Below, one piece after another: positions 52,672 to 64,000 of a stretch of 64,000 nt of DNA. This DNA comes from Agelas oroides. Taxonomy: Eukaryota > Porifera > Demospongiae > Agelasida > Agelasidae. Location of the stretch: NCBI GenBank assembly GCA_949130485.1, contig OX422187.1, positions 10,919,398 to 10,983,397 of the forward strand, read 5' to 3'. The position numbers and the translations under genes were made by a program. Under the pieces are notes generated by a model. That model searched no databases. It was given only the letters and a program-made list of their open reading frames with translations, and was not told where the DNA came from. Position 1 is the first letter of the stretch. The number at the start of each line of letters is the position of its first letter.

Positions 52672-53093
52672 GAGGGAGAGGGGAAGGAAGTAATGGTGAC
52701 AGTGAGAAACACACAATGCAAAAGTTGGACTATGGACTGAGTTTTTGACCGATATGGAACTACTGAAAATCACCACCTCTCAAGCAGCAGAAGCTAAGTT
52801 GTATGGTTTGTATGCTAGCCCACGGCTAGAGTATCTCGGACATACTAGTAGTAGCTAGAGGAAGGAATGGCTGCACTGTCTGCACCTACCTCTCAACTCA
52901 CTAGAAATGTACTTCCAAATGGTGCATGATGCGATATTGGCTGATGTAGATCTTATACTCTCTACCAGGAGCTTATGAACCACTACGCAAGAAAGAGCAA
53001 GAAGGAGCGTCAGACTAGCGTACCCATCCTGTGTCGAATCACACTTCAAAACGAGCCATGTATGGATTTTAACTGTTAATGAGTTTTGACTTA
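52672..53093. other. Unannotated sequence after the amidohydrolase exons
   Basis: I searched by eye for the remaining amidohydrolase exons and saw none. Nothing else is recognised. Confidence 0.5.
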
Positions 53094-53109
53094 GCCTTGT
53101 ACCCAGGCT

Positions 53110-53508
53110 CTAGCCTCGTTCCCAGGCCCCGCCCAGCTTTCCGTCACTTATTAGTACGGTAAAGCGGGAGAGGGCCTGGTATCTTTTCTCACGTGAGTGA
53201 CGTCAGGATAGAAAGGATGGTAGAAAGGGTTTAATTGTGCGTGGGCGCACCGGGTCCAGAACAGCGAAAAGAGCTAAGGTACCAGGTAACTTACCACACG
53301 TATCTAGCTAGCGGGAGGCGACTGTCTTACACACCAAGCGTTGAGTGTGTAGTCGGTTTAAAATACACGAAACGCAGCCTGTTAGTTCTGCAAAATTTCG
53401 CCATTTTCCGACACGTCATGCTCACGTGAAAAAAGATACCAGGCTCTCCATGGCTTTTCCATACTGCAAGCGACGGAAAGCTGGGCGGGGCCTGGGAACG
53501 AGGCTACC
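53110..53508. mobile_element. TA-flanked MITE with long inverted repeats (fullest copy of the GCCTCGTTCCCAGGC family)
   Basis: The left end TAGCCTCGTTCCCAGGCCCC, then GCCCAGCTTTCCGTC, is mirrored on the right by GACGGAAAGCTGGGC, then GGGGCCTGGGAACGAGGCTA. A second inner pair is GGCCTGGTATCTTTTCTCACGTG and its inverse (given in part: GGTATCTTTT / AAAAGATACC). Total length is about 400 bp with no coding capacity. TA at both outer edges suits a TA-target DNA transposon, so it is a non-autonomous derivative. Shorter copies are scattered over the window. Confidence 0.8.
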
Positions 53509-53682
53509 CAGGCTCCTCCCCTGCAGAAAACGGGCCCACCTGCTGTAACAAGAGCTAGCTGGCTTCTTAACGAAGTAGGTGCGAACATACAGCTTACCTT
53601 ATAAGGTGCATTTTGGAGGCGCCAAATTCGACAGAAGCCTTCCGCCACTTCTGCTGCGCAGTGGGAAGTGGGAAGCCAGGTC

Positions 53683-53885
53683 AACAAGTGCTGTGCAGAA
53701 GTGATCCAAATCGTGTTTAACTTTACAACAAGTCTTGCAACAGGCAATAAGCCGAACACAGGAGAACCACAATTAATTTACCAATATCTTTCCCGCCTCT
53801 TCCTCTTGGTTCATGCACAGTATATTAATTGTGCTATGCTTGTTGCAAGACCTCTGCAATCTGCTGTTTTAGTTACTAAAACTAC
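53683..53885. mobile_element. Short inverted-repeat element related to 10800-11015
   Basis: AAGTCTTGCAACAGGCAATA and AGAACCACAATTAATTTA on the left mirror TATATTAATTGTGC and CTTGTTGCAAGACCT on the right. The end CTTGTTGCAAGAC..TGCAATCTGCTGTT is shared with the element in the ATP7 copy 1 intron. Confidence 0.65.
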
Positions 53886-54107
53886 GAGTCCGAACGTTAA
53901 ACTAAAACAACTCTGACATCCACCCAAATGATGCATCCGCTAAAAGCCAACCCTGCTCTCAACAGTAGTAAAGAGGTCACTCACAACAGCAGAGCTATAG
54001 TAAGCATGGCTTCTTACTCTAAAGCTCTACCTCATGTGAGCTTCTGAGACTCGGAGAACTTTTGTGTCACACAAGGTCACAGTAAGTCTTCTTGGTCTAG
54101 TAGGAAG

Positions 54108-54302
54108 CGGGGGCGGTGAGAGAGAGGAAGGAGAGAGAAGAAAGGGTGGGGAGAGAGAGGAAGGAGAGAGAAGAAAGGGTGGGGAGAGAGGAAGGCGAGA
54201 GAAGAAAGGGTGGGGAGAGAGAAGGAAGGAGAGAGAAGAAAGGGTGGGGAGAGAGAAGGAAGGAGAGAGAAGAAAGGGTGGCGAGAGAGGAAGGAAGGGG
54301 GA
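54108..54302 (+). repeat. Purine minisatellite (GAGAGAAGAAAGGGTGGG)n
   Basis: Five or six imperfect units of about 32-34 bp, made of GAGAGAGGAAGGAGAGAGA and AGAAAGGGTGGGGA parts. It is intergenic. Confidence 0.9.
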
Positions 54303-54668
54303 ATTAATGTCAGTAAAAAAGAAGCAGTGAATACATTGGTATATTATTTCCTTCCCAAGACACAATGAAACATATTTTGATCCTGATACACAACGCCAGA
54401 CCTACCTAGTATGTGTTAACAGAAGGTGACATGTCGTTAGTGACAGAATTGGAATATTATCGTCATGCTATGCTGTACTTATACAGCCTTAACCACACCC
54501 AGAATATGATATATGCTAATTCGGGGTTTCATAAAGGATTTTTCCTGGGGGGGAAATGTAGATATGTGCACAGGGTGCATGCGCATGCACCCACTGGGGT
54601 TTTGTAGATTATAATGAAATTCTGGATGTATTTAAGGACAAGAAACGTCAGATTCAGCTATAATATAT

Positions 54669-54909
54669 TATCATGGCGTACGGTAGTACGCCATATGTAG
54701 GGATGACCCCGAAAAAAAATGGCGGCCACATTCAAAGTGCACAAATGACACGCTCGAAATGTCCGCGTTAGATAAGTCAACGGCCTCCATGAGCCATATC
54801 AGACATTATCGAGTGCTTCCATGGGCAACAGGATCGTTAAATTTGCTGGAAAGCATCGCTAAGTACCTGACAGTCAAGTCGCTAAAAAAGGCAAATCGTC
54901 TATCTTCTG

Positions 54910-54940
<31 letters not shown>

Positions 54941-57193
54941 CTTCTTCTTCTTCTTCTTCTTCTTCTTCTTTTGCTCACCACGATAGCACGACAACGGCTG
55001 AAGCTATTACAACGATTCAAACGCGAAAGATCAGCATAAATTACTGGGTATTGTACCCACCACTCATCGTTCTCAAAGAAAGAAGTCGAATTAATCGGCG
55101 ATTCTCAGGTAACCCCACGCTTATGCTTGCTGCTATACGCCATTTTGTTAGAATAGAATATTCATAGCGATTACGTCAACAGAAGTTCAACAGCTACAGC
55201 ACGTGAAGTTGGCATGCAGCTGCGGTTATTCTACTTCCGTAGAGAACTTGACGATCGATTGATTCCCAAACGATTGCATATGTTGCTACTTTCATACAGC
55301 AGTTGACGTACTTGTGCTGGATTTGACAAGGAACGCAGTATGCGTAACGTCCACAAGAAACGGGCGCGGGATAAGCAGAACTATCTGCGAAACAAAGAAA
55401 GCAAAAGGCAAGCGTCCCGTAACAAGTACTGGAAGAATCCGGAAAAACACTCTTACTCTCCAAGGGTTCCTTTACCACAGTTATGCCTTACCTCTTTATG
55501 ACCTATGTACCTGCCACCCACCATACACAACCTACACACACCTGCCCACAATGTATAACCAGCTATAGAAACTGTTCTTTGGACAACACACAACATACAG
55601 TGTTACAACCCTGTCATACAACAGAACAGGTAGACAGTCATGTATAAAGTCACAAAAAAGTTTGCCAAACGCAAACAAGCACATGTAGGGATGAAATCCT
55701 CAAAAACCAACCAAACAAGACGGGAACGACACCACAATACTTTTACACCATCCCTACATCTTGTGCCATTTTGCCAAAACTGTGTGTTTGTATTTGTTTT
55801 TTAGTTGTGTGTAGAAGAGGGTTGTCTTGTAGATGGAAGGGTGTGGCGTGGGTGTGTTGTGCATAGTGAGTATGTTGTGTTGTTGGTGGTTGCTACTGAG
55901 TGTAGCAGGTATGGTCCAAGTTGTGTGTAGAAGGTGTGGAGTGAGTGAGGAGTGGTGAGTGTGTGTGGTATGTTGGAATGTGCATTATGTTGTTAAGTTT
56001 TATGCCTGTTTAGCATGATAGATATGGGTTGTCTTGTATACAGGTGGCTGTGAAGTGAGTAGTGGTAATTTTGTAATGCTTTGTGAAGGATGGGTTATTT
56101 TGTGAGATAGTTGAATGGAGTGAAGTACTATGTTTGTTTGTGGTTGGTGTGGGCTAATAATTACAAATGTAGAGGGTTTTGTGTTGTGTACAGGTGGCAA
56201 AATGGCACAAGATGTAGGGATGGTGTAAAAGTATTGTGGTGTCGTTCCCGTCTTGTTTGGTTGGTTTTTGAGGATTTCATCCCTACATGTGCTTGTTTGC
56301 GTTTGGCAAACTTTTTTGTGACTTGTTTCTGTTGTTTTTTTTTTGTTGTTGTGTAACCACACCCCAAGTGAAATGACTTGTTATGTAGTTTATTGTTGAT
56401 GTTGATGGATTTCTGGAGGATGTTAGCTGTTTGCACTTATCCACTTGACAATGGAATCATGGGTGTAACTGTTGTCTAATTGGGTATGTGCATGTGTGTG
56501 TGAGTGGTTGTTCTAAGGCACTGTGGTCTCGGGGTCCTCCCAATAACGGGTATGGGAGGACGCCCTCTTGGTCTCGGGGTCCTCCCAATAACGGGTATGG
56601 GAGGACGCCCTCTTGGTCTCGGGGTCCTCCCAATAACGGGTATGGGAAGATGCCCTTTTCTTTTCAGGGTTCTTCCAATAACTAGTAAGAGAGTACGCCC
56701 GGGAAGATGCCCTTTGTTTTTCCGGGTTCTTCCAGTACTTGTTACGGGACGCTTGCCTTTTGCTTTCTTTGTTTCGCAGATAGTTCTGCTTATCCCGCGC
56801 CCGTTTCTTGTGGACGTTACGCATACTGCGTTCCTTGTCAAATCCAGCACAAGTACGTCAACTGCTGTATGAAAGTAGCAACATATGCAATCGTTTGGGA
56901 ATCAATCGATCGTCAAGTTCTCTACGGAAGTAGAATAACCGCAGCTGCATGCCAACTTCACGTGCTGTAGCTGTTGAACTTCTGTTGACGTAATCGCTAT
57001 GAATATTCTATTCTAACAAAATGGCGTATAGCAGCAAGCATAAGCGTGGGGTTACCTGAGAATCGCCGATTAATTCGACTTCTTTCTTTGAGAACGATGA
57101 GTGGTGGGTACAATACCCAGTAATTTATGCTGATCTTTCGCGTTTGAATCGTTGTAATAGCTTCAGCCGTTGTCGTGCTATCGTGGTGAGCAA

Positions 57194-57224
<31 letters not shown>

Positions 57225-58350
57225 CAGAAGATAGACGATTTGCCTTTTTTAGCGACTTGATGTCAGGTATACTTAGCGATGCTTTCCAGCAAATTTAACG
57301 ATCCTGTTGCCCATGGAAGCACTCGATAATGTCTGATATGGCTCATGGAGGCCGTTGACTTATCTAACGCGGACATTTCGAGCGTGTCATTTGTGCACTT
57401 TGAATGTGGCCGCCATTTTTTTTCGGGGTCATCCCTACATATGGCGTACTACCGTACGCCATGATACCACAGTGCCTTAGAACAACCACTCACACACACA
57501 TGCACATACCCAATTAGACAACAGTTACACCCATGATTCCATTGTCAAGTGGATAAGTGCAAACAGCTAACATCCTCCAGAAATCCATCAACATCAACAA
57601 TAAACTACATAACAAGTCATTTCACTTGGGGTGTGGTTACACAACAACAACAAAAACACAACAGAAACAAGTCACAAAAAAGTTTGCCAAACACAAACAA
57701 GCACATGTAGGGATGAAATCCTCAAAAACCAACCAAACAAGACGGGAACGACACCACAATACTTTTACACCATCCCTACATCTTGTGCCATTTTGCCACC
57801 TGTACACAACACAAAACCCTCTACATTTGTACTTATTAGCCCACACCAACCACAAACAAACATAGTACTTCACTCCATTCAACTATCTCACAAAATAACC
57901 CATCCTTCACAAAGCATTACAAAATTACCACTACTCACTTCACAGCCACCTGTATACAAGACAACCCATATCTATCATGCTAAACAGGCATAAAACTTAA
58001 CAACATAATGCACATTCCAACATAACACACACACTCACCACTCCTCACTCACTCCACACCTTCTACACACAACTTGGACCATACCTGCTACACTCAGTAG
58101 CAACCACCAACAACACAACATACTCACTATGCACAACACACCCACGCCACACCCTTCCATCTACAAGACAACCCTCTTCTACACACAACTAAAAAACAAA
58201 TACAAACACACAGTTTTGGCAAAATGGCACAAGATGTAGGGATGGTGTAAAAGTATTGTGGTGTCGTTCCCGTCTTGTTTGGTTGGTTTTTGAGGATTTC
58301 ATCCCTACATGTGCTTGTTTGCGTTTGGCAAACTTTTTTGTGACTTTATA
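54669..58350. mobile_element. Large fold-back repeat complex (X-Y-centre-X'-Y')
   Basis: Arm X (about 54669-55450) is the reverse complement of X' (about 56722-57468). Arm Y (about 55642-56520) is the reverse complement of Y' (about 57473-58350). X carries a (CTT)n run at 54920-54971, shorter in X'. Each Y holds a 675-bp unit with its own ~130-bp inverted ends (55649-56323; 57672-58345) starting near GTCACAAAAAAGTTTGCC. Minus-strand codons in X' and the centre (56824-56513) encode a basic repeat peptide with YWKNPEKKRASS and YWEDPETKRASS units. No transposase is recognised. This looks like nested or inverted copies of DNA-transposon-derived elements. Confidence 0.8.
56513..56824 (-). pseudogene. 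Fragment of a basic repeat protein (NPEKKRASS-type) in the fold-back centre
   Basis: A 103-codon frame begins MRNVHKKRARDKQNYLRNK and continues as repeats of the type YWKNPEKKRASS and RYWEDPETKRASSHT. The DNA beneath is a 45-bp tandem (56530-56650). The start is duplicated in arm X at 55338-55450. From memory, similar Asn-Pro-Glu-Lys repeats precede other domains in repeat-encoded sponge proteins. Here the frame stops at the junction with arm Y, so it is a truncated element-encoded gene. Confidence 0.55.
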
Positions 58351-58685
58351 CAATTATACTTCCTATTGTAGCTGTTGAGGCAATTATGACATCATATTTT
58401 TCAAATTTCTGTGGGGCAGGGAAACTCTGACTGAGGGTGGGGAATCCCCCCCTTGCCCTCCGTATGAAACCCTGGCTATAGTAATGCTCTGTCACTACTA
58501 GACATGACTTGTTCAAGACTGATTCTGTCCCACTGAGCACACTCAAATTGGTGTTCAAAGAGCAATAAAAATTGTGCACTTTTGCAACAGAGTATACCAT
58601 ATACTGTGTGCCTCCAGAATTCCAGGAAACAACTTATATTTAGCAGGGTTTATACTAAGTCTGGTGGGATATTGGGATACTGTTC
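58351..58685. other. Unannotated sequence
   Basis: No gene or clear repeat is recognised between the fold-back complex and the next tandem array. Confidence 0.5.
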
Positions 58686-58998
58686 CCTGTTACTGTTTAA
58701 TAAAATAATAAGAAACGAAATCGGGAGGGTCAGCCCAACACTGAGTACATTTCCTATTACTGTTTAATAGCTTCTAAGAAACGAAATCGTGAGGGTCAGC
58801 CCAACACTGAGTACATTTCCTATTACTGTTTAATAGCTTCTAAGAACCGAAATCGTGAGGGTCAGCCCAACACTGGAGTACATTTCCTATTACTGTTTAA
58901 TAGCTTCTAAGAAACGAAATCGTGAGGGTCAGCCCAACACTGGAGTACATTTCCTATTACTGTTTAATAGCTTCTAAGAAACGAAATCGTGAGGGTTG
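58686..58998 (+). repeat. 66-bp tandem repeat, about 4.5 copies
   Basis: The unit contains TTTCCTATTACTGTTTAATA, GAAACGAAATCGTGAGGGTC and AGCCCAACACTGAGTAC. The first unit is the most diverged. It is intergenic. Confidence 0.92.
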
Positions 58999-59417
58999 TT
59001 ACCAGGGGCAATTCGATTCAAGGAACTTGTACTACATGTACATTGTTGATACAGAGAGGGGGGCTACATATAAACTTTCTAACAATAATAAGTTTACCTG
59101 AAACTGATTGAGAGTACCAGGAACAGGAAATGTTGGAACAAACCAGAGAAGTATGCTTAATAATTAATATTTATCAACAGAGCATAATAAAAAAAGGAGG
59201 GAGGAAGTGCATGTAACTCTAGTAGTTGCTGTAGTGACAGCAGAATCTCTGCCTGTACTATAAATATGCCCGCCCATATGGCTTGTGTATTAGGAAGCTA
59301 TAGCAAGATTTTAGTACAGGCGGGAGATTCTGCCTGTTTCACACGAAATACTGAAGTTACACACTCTTCCTCTTTCCTTTTCATTATGCGCTCTTGTTAA
59401 TATAAACCTTGCTTAAA

Positions 59418-59474
59418 GTTAGCCTCGTTCCCAGGCTCTTTCCTCGCCCCGGGGAGAGCCTGGGAACAAGACTA
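59418..59474. repeat. Minimal palindrome of the GCCTCGTTCCCAGGC family
   Basis: TTAGCCTCGTTCCCAGGCTC is mirrored by GAGCCTGGGAACAAGACTA around a short GC-rich loop, with TA at both edges. It is one of the cleanest minimal copies in the window. Confidence 0.75.
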
Positions 59475-59654
59475 GCTAAGAAGTGTGTTTAATATAAACC
59501 CTGCTAAAAACTAGTATAAATGCACAACATTATGGGGCGAGCCTGAGCGAACAACACACAACAGCATTGTTTGGCTAGCTATATGAGTTCCCCATTACCA
59601 GGTTATCATACAGATCATGCATGCCTCCTGCTGACCTCTCATTGAGTTGCTATT

Positions 59655-60150
59655 TTGGGATTTATGGCAGTAAACAGACCGAGTCCGAGGGCGTAGCCCG
59701 AGGACGAGGTTTGTTTACTACAGCCATAAATCCCTGGCCACCTGTGCTATAATTATTATATATCCCACCTGATTGGCCCTTTGTTGTTATTATTGTAAAC
59801 ACATCTGTACATGTGCAAGTATTTACAGTAACTTCAATATTATTTACTGTCACAGAAAAATGATGTAAAATCTGTACTATAGTCTGACAATGTAGTAGAC
59901 TGTAAACTAAAAATACATGGAGAGGGAATTATGAGCCATAATTTCCCTTGTAGCCTTGAGGGGACAAATTATGACAGTTAAAGTCCACTCTGGCCTATGC
60001 ATGAAGTATAGTAGGTGGGATATATATAATAATTATAGCACAGGTGGCCAGGGATTTATGGCTGTAGTAAACAAACCTCGTCCTCGGGCTACGCCCTCTG
60101 ACTCGGTCTGTTTACTGCCATAAATCCCTGGCACCTGTGCTATAACTATT
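59655..60150. mobile_element. MITE with ~110-bp palindromic ends
   Basis: The segment from ATTTATGGCAGTAAACAGAC through CGTCCTCGGGCTACGCCCT-type sequence to GGTGGGATATATA occurs at 59655-59775 and, in reverse complement, at about 60010-60145. Each end is itself palindromic (TTTATGGC ... GCCATAAATCCCTGG). The ~230-bp middle is AT-rich and non-coding. No transposase is seen. Confidence 0.75.
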
Positions 60151-60810
60151 ACAAAAAGCTATACTTGTCCGCAGTAATTACATTCCCCACACATTTAACC
60201 CCTGCGGTGACGTCACCATGTCGTACCTCAACTGGGGTTGTTCTTAGAAGTGATTAAATAACCCTTTAATTCCAACCACTACTACCGATACTTGTATGTT
60301 TTGGAAATTGCTCAATCACCCAATTCACTACTCGAGTTACTCCCTTCAATTTCAGTTTCTCAATGACATTTTAAACTTGTATGTTTTCAGGAGGTCATCC
60401 TAATATCCTAGACTAGGTCACTTCACTGCAAACACTTATATAATGTGTGTTTCCTAGAATTGGATTAAATAACTGCAGCAATCCCCCCTCCCCAGTGGTA
60501 CTTGTATGTCATCCGATTGCCTAATACTTGACTTCACTGTAAACACATAATGTGTGTTTCCTAGAAGTGATTAAATGGCCTCTCTTTCAACAGTTTCAAT
60601 GTCTTCTAGAAGTGGTTTTTTCCTGAAAACATACACCCGTCCTTGTTTACCAATTGGTATTAAGAGGTCACACATTATATCACACATCAAAGCACACATC
60701 AAAGCAAAACTCAGTTTTCTTCACATGTCGTGAGTATTCAACTAACATTACATCACCTCAGGGTCTACTTTTTAATATGCAGAACGTTTTCAGGGTACTC
60801 CCAGCCACTC
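60151..60810. other. Unannotated AT-rich sequence
   Basis: The phrase TAATGTGTGTTTCCTAGAA.TG and ACTTGTATGT recur two or three times, hinting at old tandem duplication. No gene is recognised. Confidence 0.5.
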
Positions 60811-62052
60811 AAATAATAAAGAACCATGTCGGGCCACGAATAATAAAGAACTGTGTCGGGCTACGAATAATAAAGAACTGTGTCGGGCTACGAATAGTAA
60901 AGAACCGTGTCGGGCTACGAATAGTAAAGAACCGTGTCGGGCTACGAATAGTAAAGAACCGTGTCGGGCTACGAATAGTAAAGAACCGTGTCGGGCTACG
61001 AATAGTAAAGAACCGTGTCGGGCTACGAATAGTAAAGAACCGTGTCGGGCTACGAATAGTAAAGAACCATGTCTGGCTACGAATAGTAAAGAACTGTGTC
61101 GGGCTACAAATAATAAAGAACCATGTCTGGCTACGAATAGTAAAGAACCGTGTCGGGCTACGAATAGTAAAGAACCGTGTCGGGCTACGAATAGTAAAGA
61201 ACCGTGTCGGGCTACGAATAGTAAAGAACCGTGTCGGGCTACGAATAGTAAAGAACCGTGTCGGGCTACGAATAGTAAAGAACCGTGTCGGGCTACGAAT
61301 AGTAAAGAACCGTGTCGGGCTACGAATAGTAAAGAACCGTGTCGGGCTACGAATAGTAAAGAACCGTGTCGGGCTACGAATAGTAAAGAACCGTGTCGGG
61401 CTACGAATAGTAAAGAACCGTGTCGGGCTACGAATAGTAAAGAACCGTGTCGGGCTACGAATAGTAAAGAACCATGTCTGGCTACAAATAGTAAAGAACC
61501 GTGTCGGGCTACGAATAGTAAAGAACCGTGTCGGGCTACGAATAGTAAAGAACCGTGTCGGGCTACGAATAGTAAAGAACCGTGTCTGGCTACGAATAGT
61601 AAAGAACCGTGTCGGGCTACGAATAGTAAAGAACCGTGTCGGGCTACGAATAGTAAAGAACCGTGTCGGGCTACGAATAGTAAAGAACCGTGTCGGGCTA
61701 CGAATAGTAAAGAACCATGTCTGGCTACAAATAGTAAAGAACCATGTCGGGCTACGAATAGTAAAGAACCGTGTCGGGCTACGAATAGTAAAGAACCGTG
61801 TCGGGCTACGAATAGTAAAGAACCGTGTCTGGCTACGAATAGTAAAGAACCGTGTCAGGCTACAAATAATAAAGAACCATGTCTGGCTACGAATAGTAAA
61901 GAACTGTGTCTGGCTACGAATAGTAAAGAACCGTGTCGGGCTACGAATAGTAAAGAACCGTGTCTGGCTAGGAATAGTAAAGAACTGTGTCGGGCTACGA
62001 ATAGTAAAGAACCGTGCCAGGCTACAAATAATAAAGAACCATGTCTGGCTAC
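60811..62052 (+). repeat. 27-bp minisatellite, about 46 copies
   Basis: The unit is AATAGTAAAGAACCGTGTCG followed by GGCTACG, with variants AATAATAAA, CCATGTCTGG and CTACAAA. 27 is a multiple of 3 and the unit is stop-free on one plus and one minus frame, giving 471- and 421-codon frames. These encode only a 9-residue repeat and have no gene-like flanks, so I treat them as an artefact. Confidence 0.96.
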
Positions 62053-62141
62053 GTTTATTTCCAGCATGAGGCAAGACGTTCTGAGCATTTGGTTCTTCAA
62101 TAAAGAAATTTAGATGTTATGAGACGAAAATAGAGGAAAGT

Positions 62142-62215
62142 GAAAAGGCTGGTAGCCGCCGGGAGTCAAACCTCTGGCTTGAGCCGGCAGTGCTCTGCCA
62201 CTGAGCCACAGCCGG
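62142..62215 (-). tRNA. tRNA-like sequence (degenerate tRNA or SINE head)
   Basis: On the minus strand GGCTGTGGCTCAGTGGCAGA gives a good D arm and A box (GCTC/GAGC stem). GGTTTGACTCC is a B box with one mismatch, and CAGCC followed by TTTT could close a GGCTG acceptor stem and terminate pol III. The anticodon and T stems do not pair well, so a functional tRNA is doubtful. No amino-acid identity is proposed. Confidence 0.4.
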
Positions 62216-64000
62216 ACAACCACCAACCCCCACAATCCTCTATATGTACTGCACAGGTGGTACTGAATGCCTCAGTCGCACACCTGGCAGAGTATGCCTT
62301 ACATGAGGGCATTAACCCCTTGGGAGCCAAGGGCAGTGTTAATTGGAGTCTATTAACCCAGGAGTCAAGGGTTCCCAGTAGCCTCGTTCCCAGGCCCCAT
62401 CCGAAGAATCGGGACTGGGAGAGTTCTATCCAACTTAGACCATACCCCATATGAGGGCTCTGACCTACTTGACCTGTGGAAGCCTGTGAATATCAACGTT
62501 TCCATCTCATTAGTAATAGTTATACCACTTTCTAAGTATTTCATTGGATGAGCGGCAGAGTATTATGGGTCATATACAGTAAATTACAGGTTTCAATCTG
62601 ACCAATCAGATAGCAGATTACAGCTATATTTTACTTGATTGGTCAAACTGAAAATTACTGAGGAGTTGTACTGACAAGGGACCTGCAATCCAAGGTACTC
62701 CATTTTATGTAAAGAATTTTCACAATAATAGTTTGCACAAAACTTGAACAATGCACCAGAATAGTTTACACAAAATTGAGTTATGTGGCTAACTGGGAGT
62801 ACTCGGTCTAATTACTACCACTGTGGTAGATGCTGATAGTAATTACTGGACAATGTGTAAATTAGTTCTTTGAATGCATTACAATGTGTAAATTAGTTCT
62901 CTGAACTGCATCACCCTAATGATTACTGACATACCACACTGAATGGTAACTTATTATCAATGAATGAGACAATGCATACCACGCTGAATGGCATTATTGA
63001 TACCATACACTTAGTCTCGGCAGTGTGTATACCATACACCTTGTCTGATTGCTTATCACCCTCATGAAGGATATCTAGTTTCATGCCCAGCCCGTGTGTG
63101 CCTCCCAGTGGAAAAGGGTCTGGTGAACGAAGTGGAATTTCTTGGGCTTATTCCCAAAAAGTGGTAAGGGCCAATGAGATTACAAGATCCATAATTATTA
63201 CGTAGCACGTCCCTTACAACAGTAAAATTTTTATCTCTACTCAAATATCCATACCTTTTTGAGTGGGTTTGGTGTAAAATGTTTTAGACGTTGCTAGGTG
63301 ACACTCACAAATACGTGTGCTTACCCAAGAAATTCAACTTGGTTCACCGGACCTCTCCTTGTGAGAGGGTGGGGTCTGGGGACGAGACTAGCGGATATCA
63401 TGGGTCAACGTACCACCCTGAACTCATGAAGGATATCATGGGTCAACGTACCACCCTGAACTCATGAAGGATATCATGGGTCAATGGGTACCACCCTGAA
63501 TGCTAGGGCAATTAGAAAGAAAATTGGTGCTGTGGTATGTCCTGGAATTGTTTACTATCGGGCTACTAATTACATAGCCATACAGTCACCTCCAGACTGT
63601 CTGGGCTCAAAGGCGTCTAATTTGTAGAAGAAATTTCCAATCCCCAAATTGCGTGGAACACACTTGATGCAGTGAATCAAAAGACCCACACCAGTACAAC
63701 TGAAGTGTTGCGCCTACTGTGTGTGGACTAGGAATATAAGGGCAGCAGCACATGACCAAGGAGTATAGCTACATACATCCTCTTCAGTGGAACCTAGTTT
63801 TACATGACTGAGGGCCTAGCTATTGTGTGTGGGGTAAGCAGCGAATTTAGTCACTATGCCAAGGCAAGTTTTAAGCTAGTGGACTCATATCTTTGTAAAT
63901 GGCAGGGAGAACAGAAGGATGTTACTACAGGCACCACTGAGGGGAAGGGAGATAAGAAACACAGGTACACGTACTTTTAACCATTGATGTTGCAACAAGC
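62216..64000. other. Right edge of the window, repeats only
   Basis: No gene is recognised. Half-sites of the GCCTCGTTCCCAGGC family occur at 62381-62430. A dispersed element copy B lies at 63286-63392 (see 39018-39128). A 38-bp tandem (GATATCATGGGTCAACGTAC) repeats three times at 63394-63500. The remaining amidohydrolase exons are not seen. Confidence 0.6.
63286..63392. mobile_element. Dispersed short element, copy B
   Basis: CGTTGCTAGGTGACACT, CCCAAGAAATTCAAC, GTTCACCGGACC and CTTGTGAGAGGGTGGGGTCT lie in the same order as in copy A (39018-39128), ending GGACGAGACTAG. Confidence 0.7.

Noticed and set aside
60654-62074. 471-codon plus and 421-codon minus frames
   Set aside because: 27-bp minisatellite; a 9-residue repeat only, with no supporting gene structure.
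52572-64000. Remaining exons of the amidohydrolase gene
   Set aside because: No FGSN-type or other expected C-terminal motif could be read on the plus strand in this stretch.

Overview
This is a eukaryotic, animal-type window: every coding gene but two is split by GT-AG introns. There are no operons or ribosome-binding sites, and the introns and spacers are packed with micro- and minisatellites. Two intron-free reading frames (a cysteine-rich multipass membrane protein and a secreted or anchored cysteine-rich protein) look, from memory, like families that are greatly expanded in sponges. With the compact genes, this makes a demosponge my best guess; no search was run.

Layout. 68-7739 (+) holds the last 14 exons of the AP-1 clathrin adaptor gamma subunit; its N-terminus lies left of the window. 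8838-22958 (+) is a complete 23-exon P1B copper-transporting ATPase (ATP7A/B type) with six heavy-metal domains. 25646-27487 (+) is a single-exon multipass membrane protein, followed by a decayed fragment of a paralogue. 28125-48733 (-) is a second, 21-exon ATP7 gene with five heavy-metal domains, pointing head-on at the first. The two ATP7 genes therefore form an inverted pair around the membrane gene. A single-exon gene (37127-38086, -) is nested in one long intron of the second ATP7. 49501-52571 (+) is the 5' part of an amidohydrolase-2 family gene, divergent from ATP7 copy 2. From about 52.6 kb to the end I find no gene: the region holds inverted-repeat elements, a large fold-back complex (54.7-58.35 kb), a 27-bp minisatellite and a tRNA-like sequence.

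How the genes relate. ATP7 proteins move copper into the trans-Golgi lumen or out of the cell and are sorted by AP-1, so an AP-1 subunit beside two ATP7 genes is a suggestive neighbourhood, though chance is the default explanation. The two ATP7 genes have unrelated N- and C-terminal tails but several nearly identical internal blocks that run into intron sequence. This points to repeated gene conversion between the inverted arms.

The long uninterrupted frames at 4258-5586, 34131-35369, 45044-47610 and 60654-62074 are minisatellites, not genes. The most unusual DNA signals are a 52-bp minisatellite whose unit begins with the splice donor of its host intron, a 10-nt microexon, an exon duplication adding a heavy-metal domain, and the general seeding of simple repeats at splice sites.
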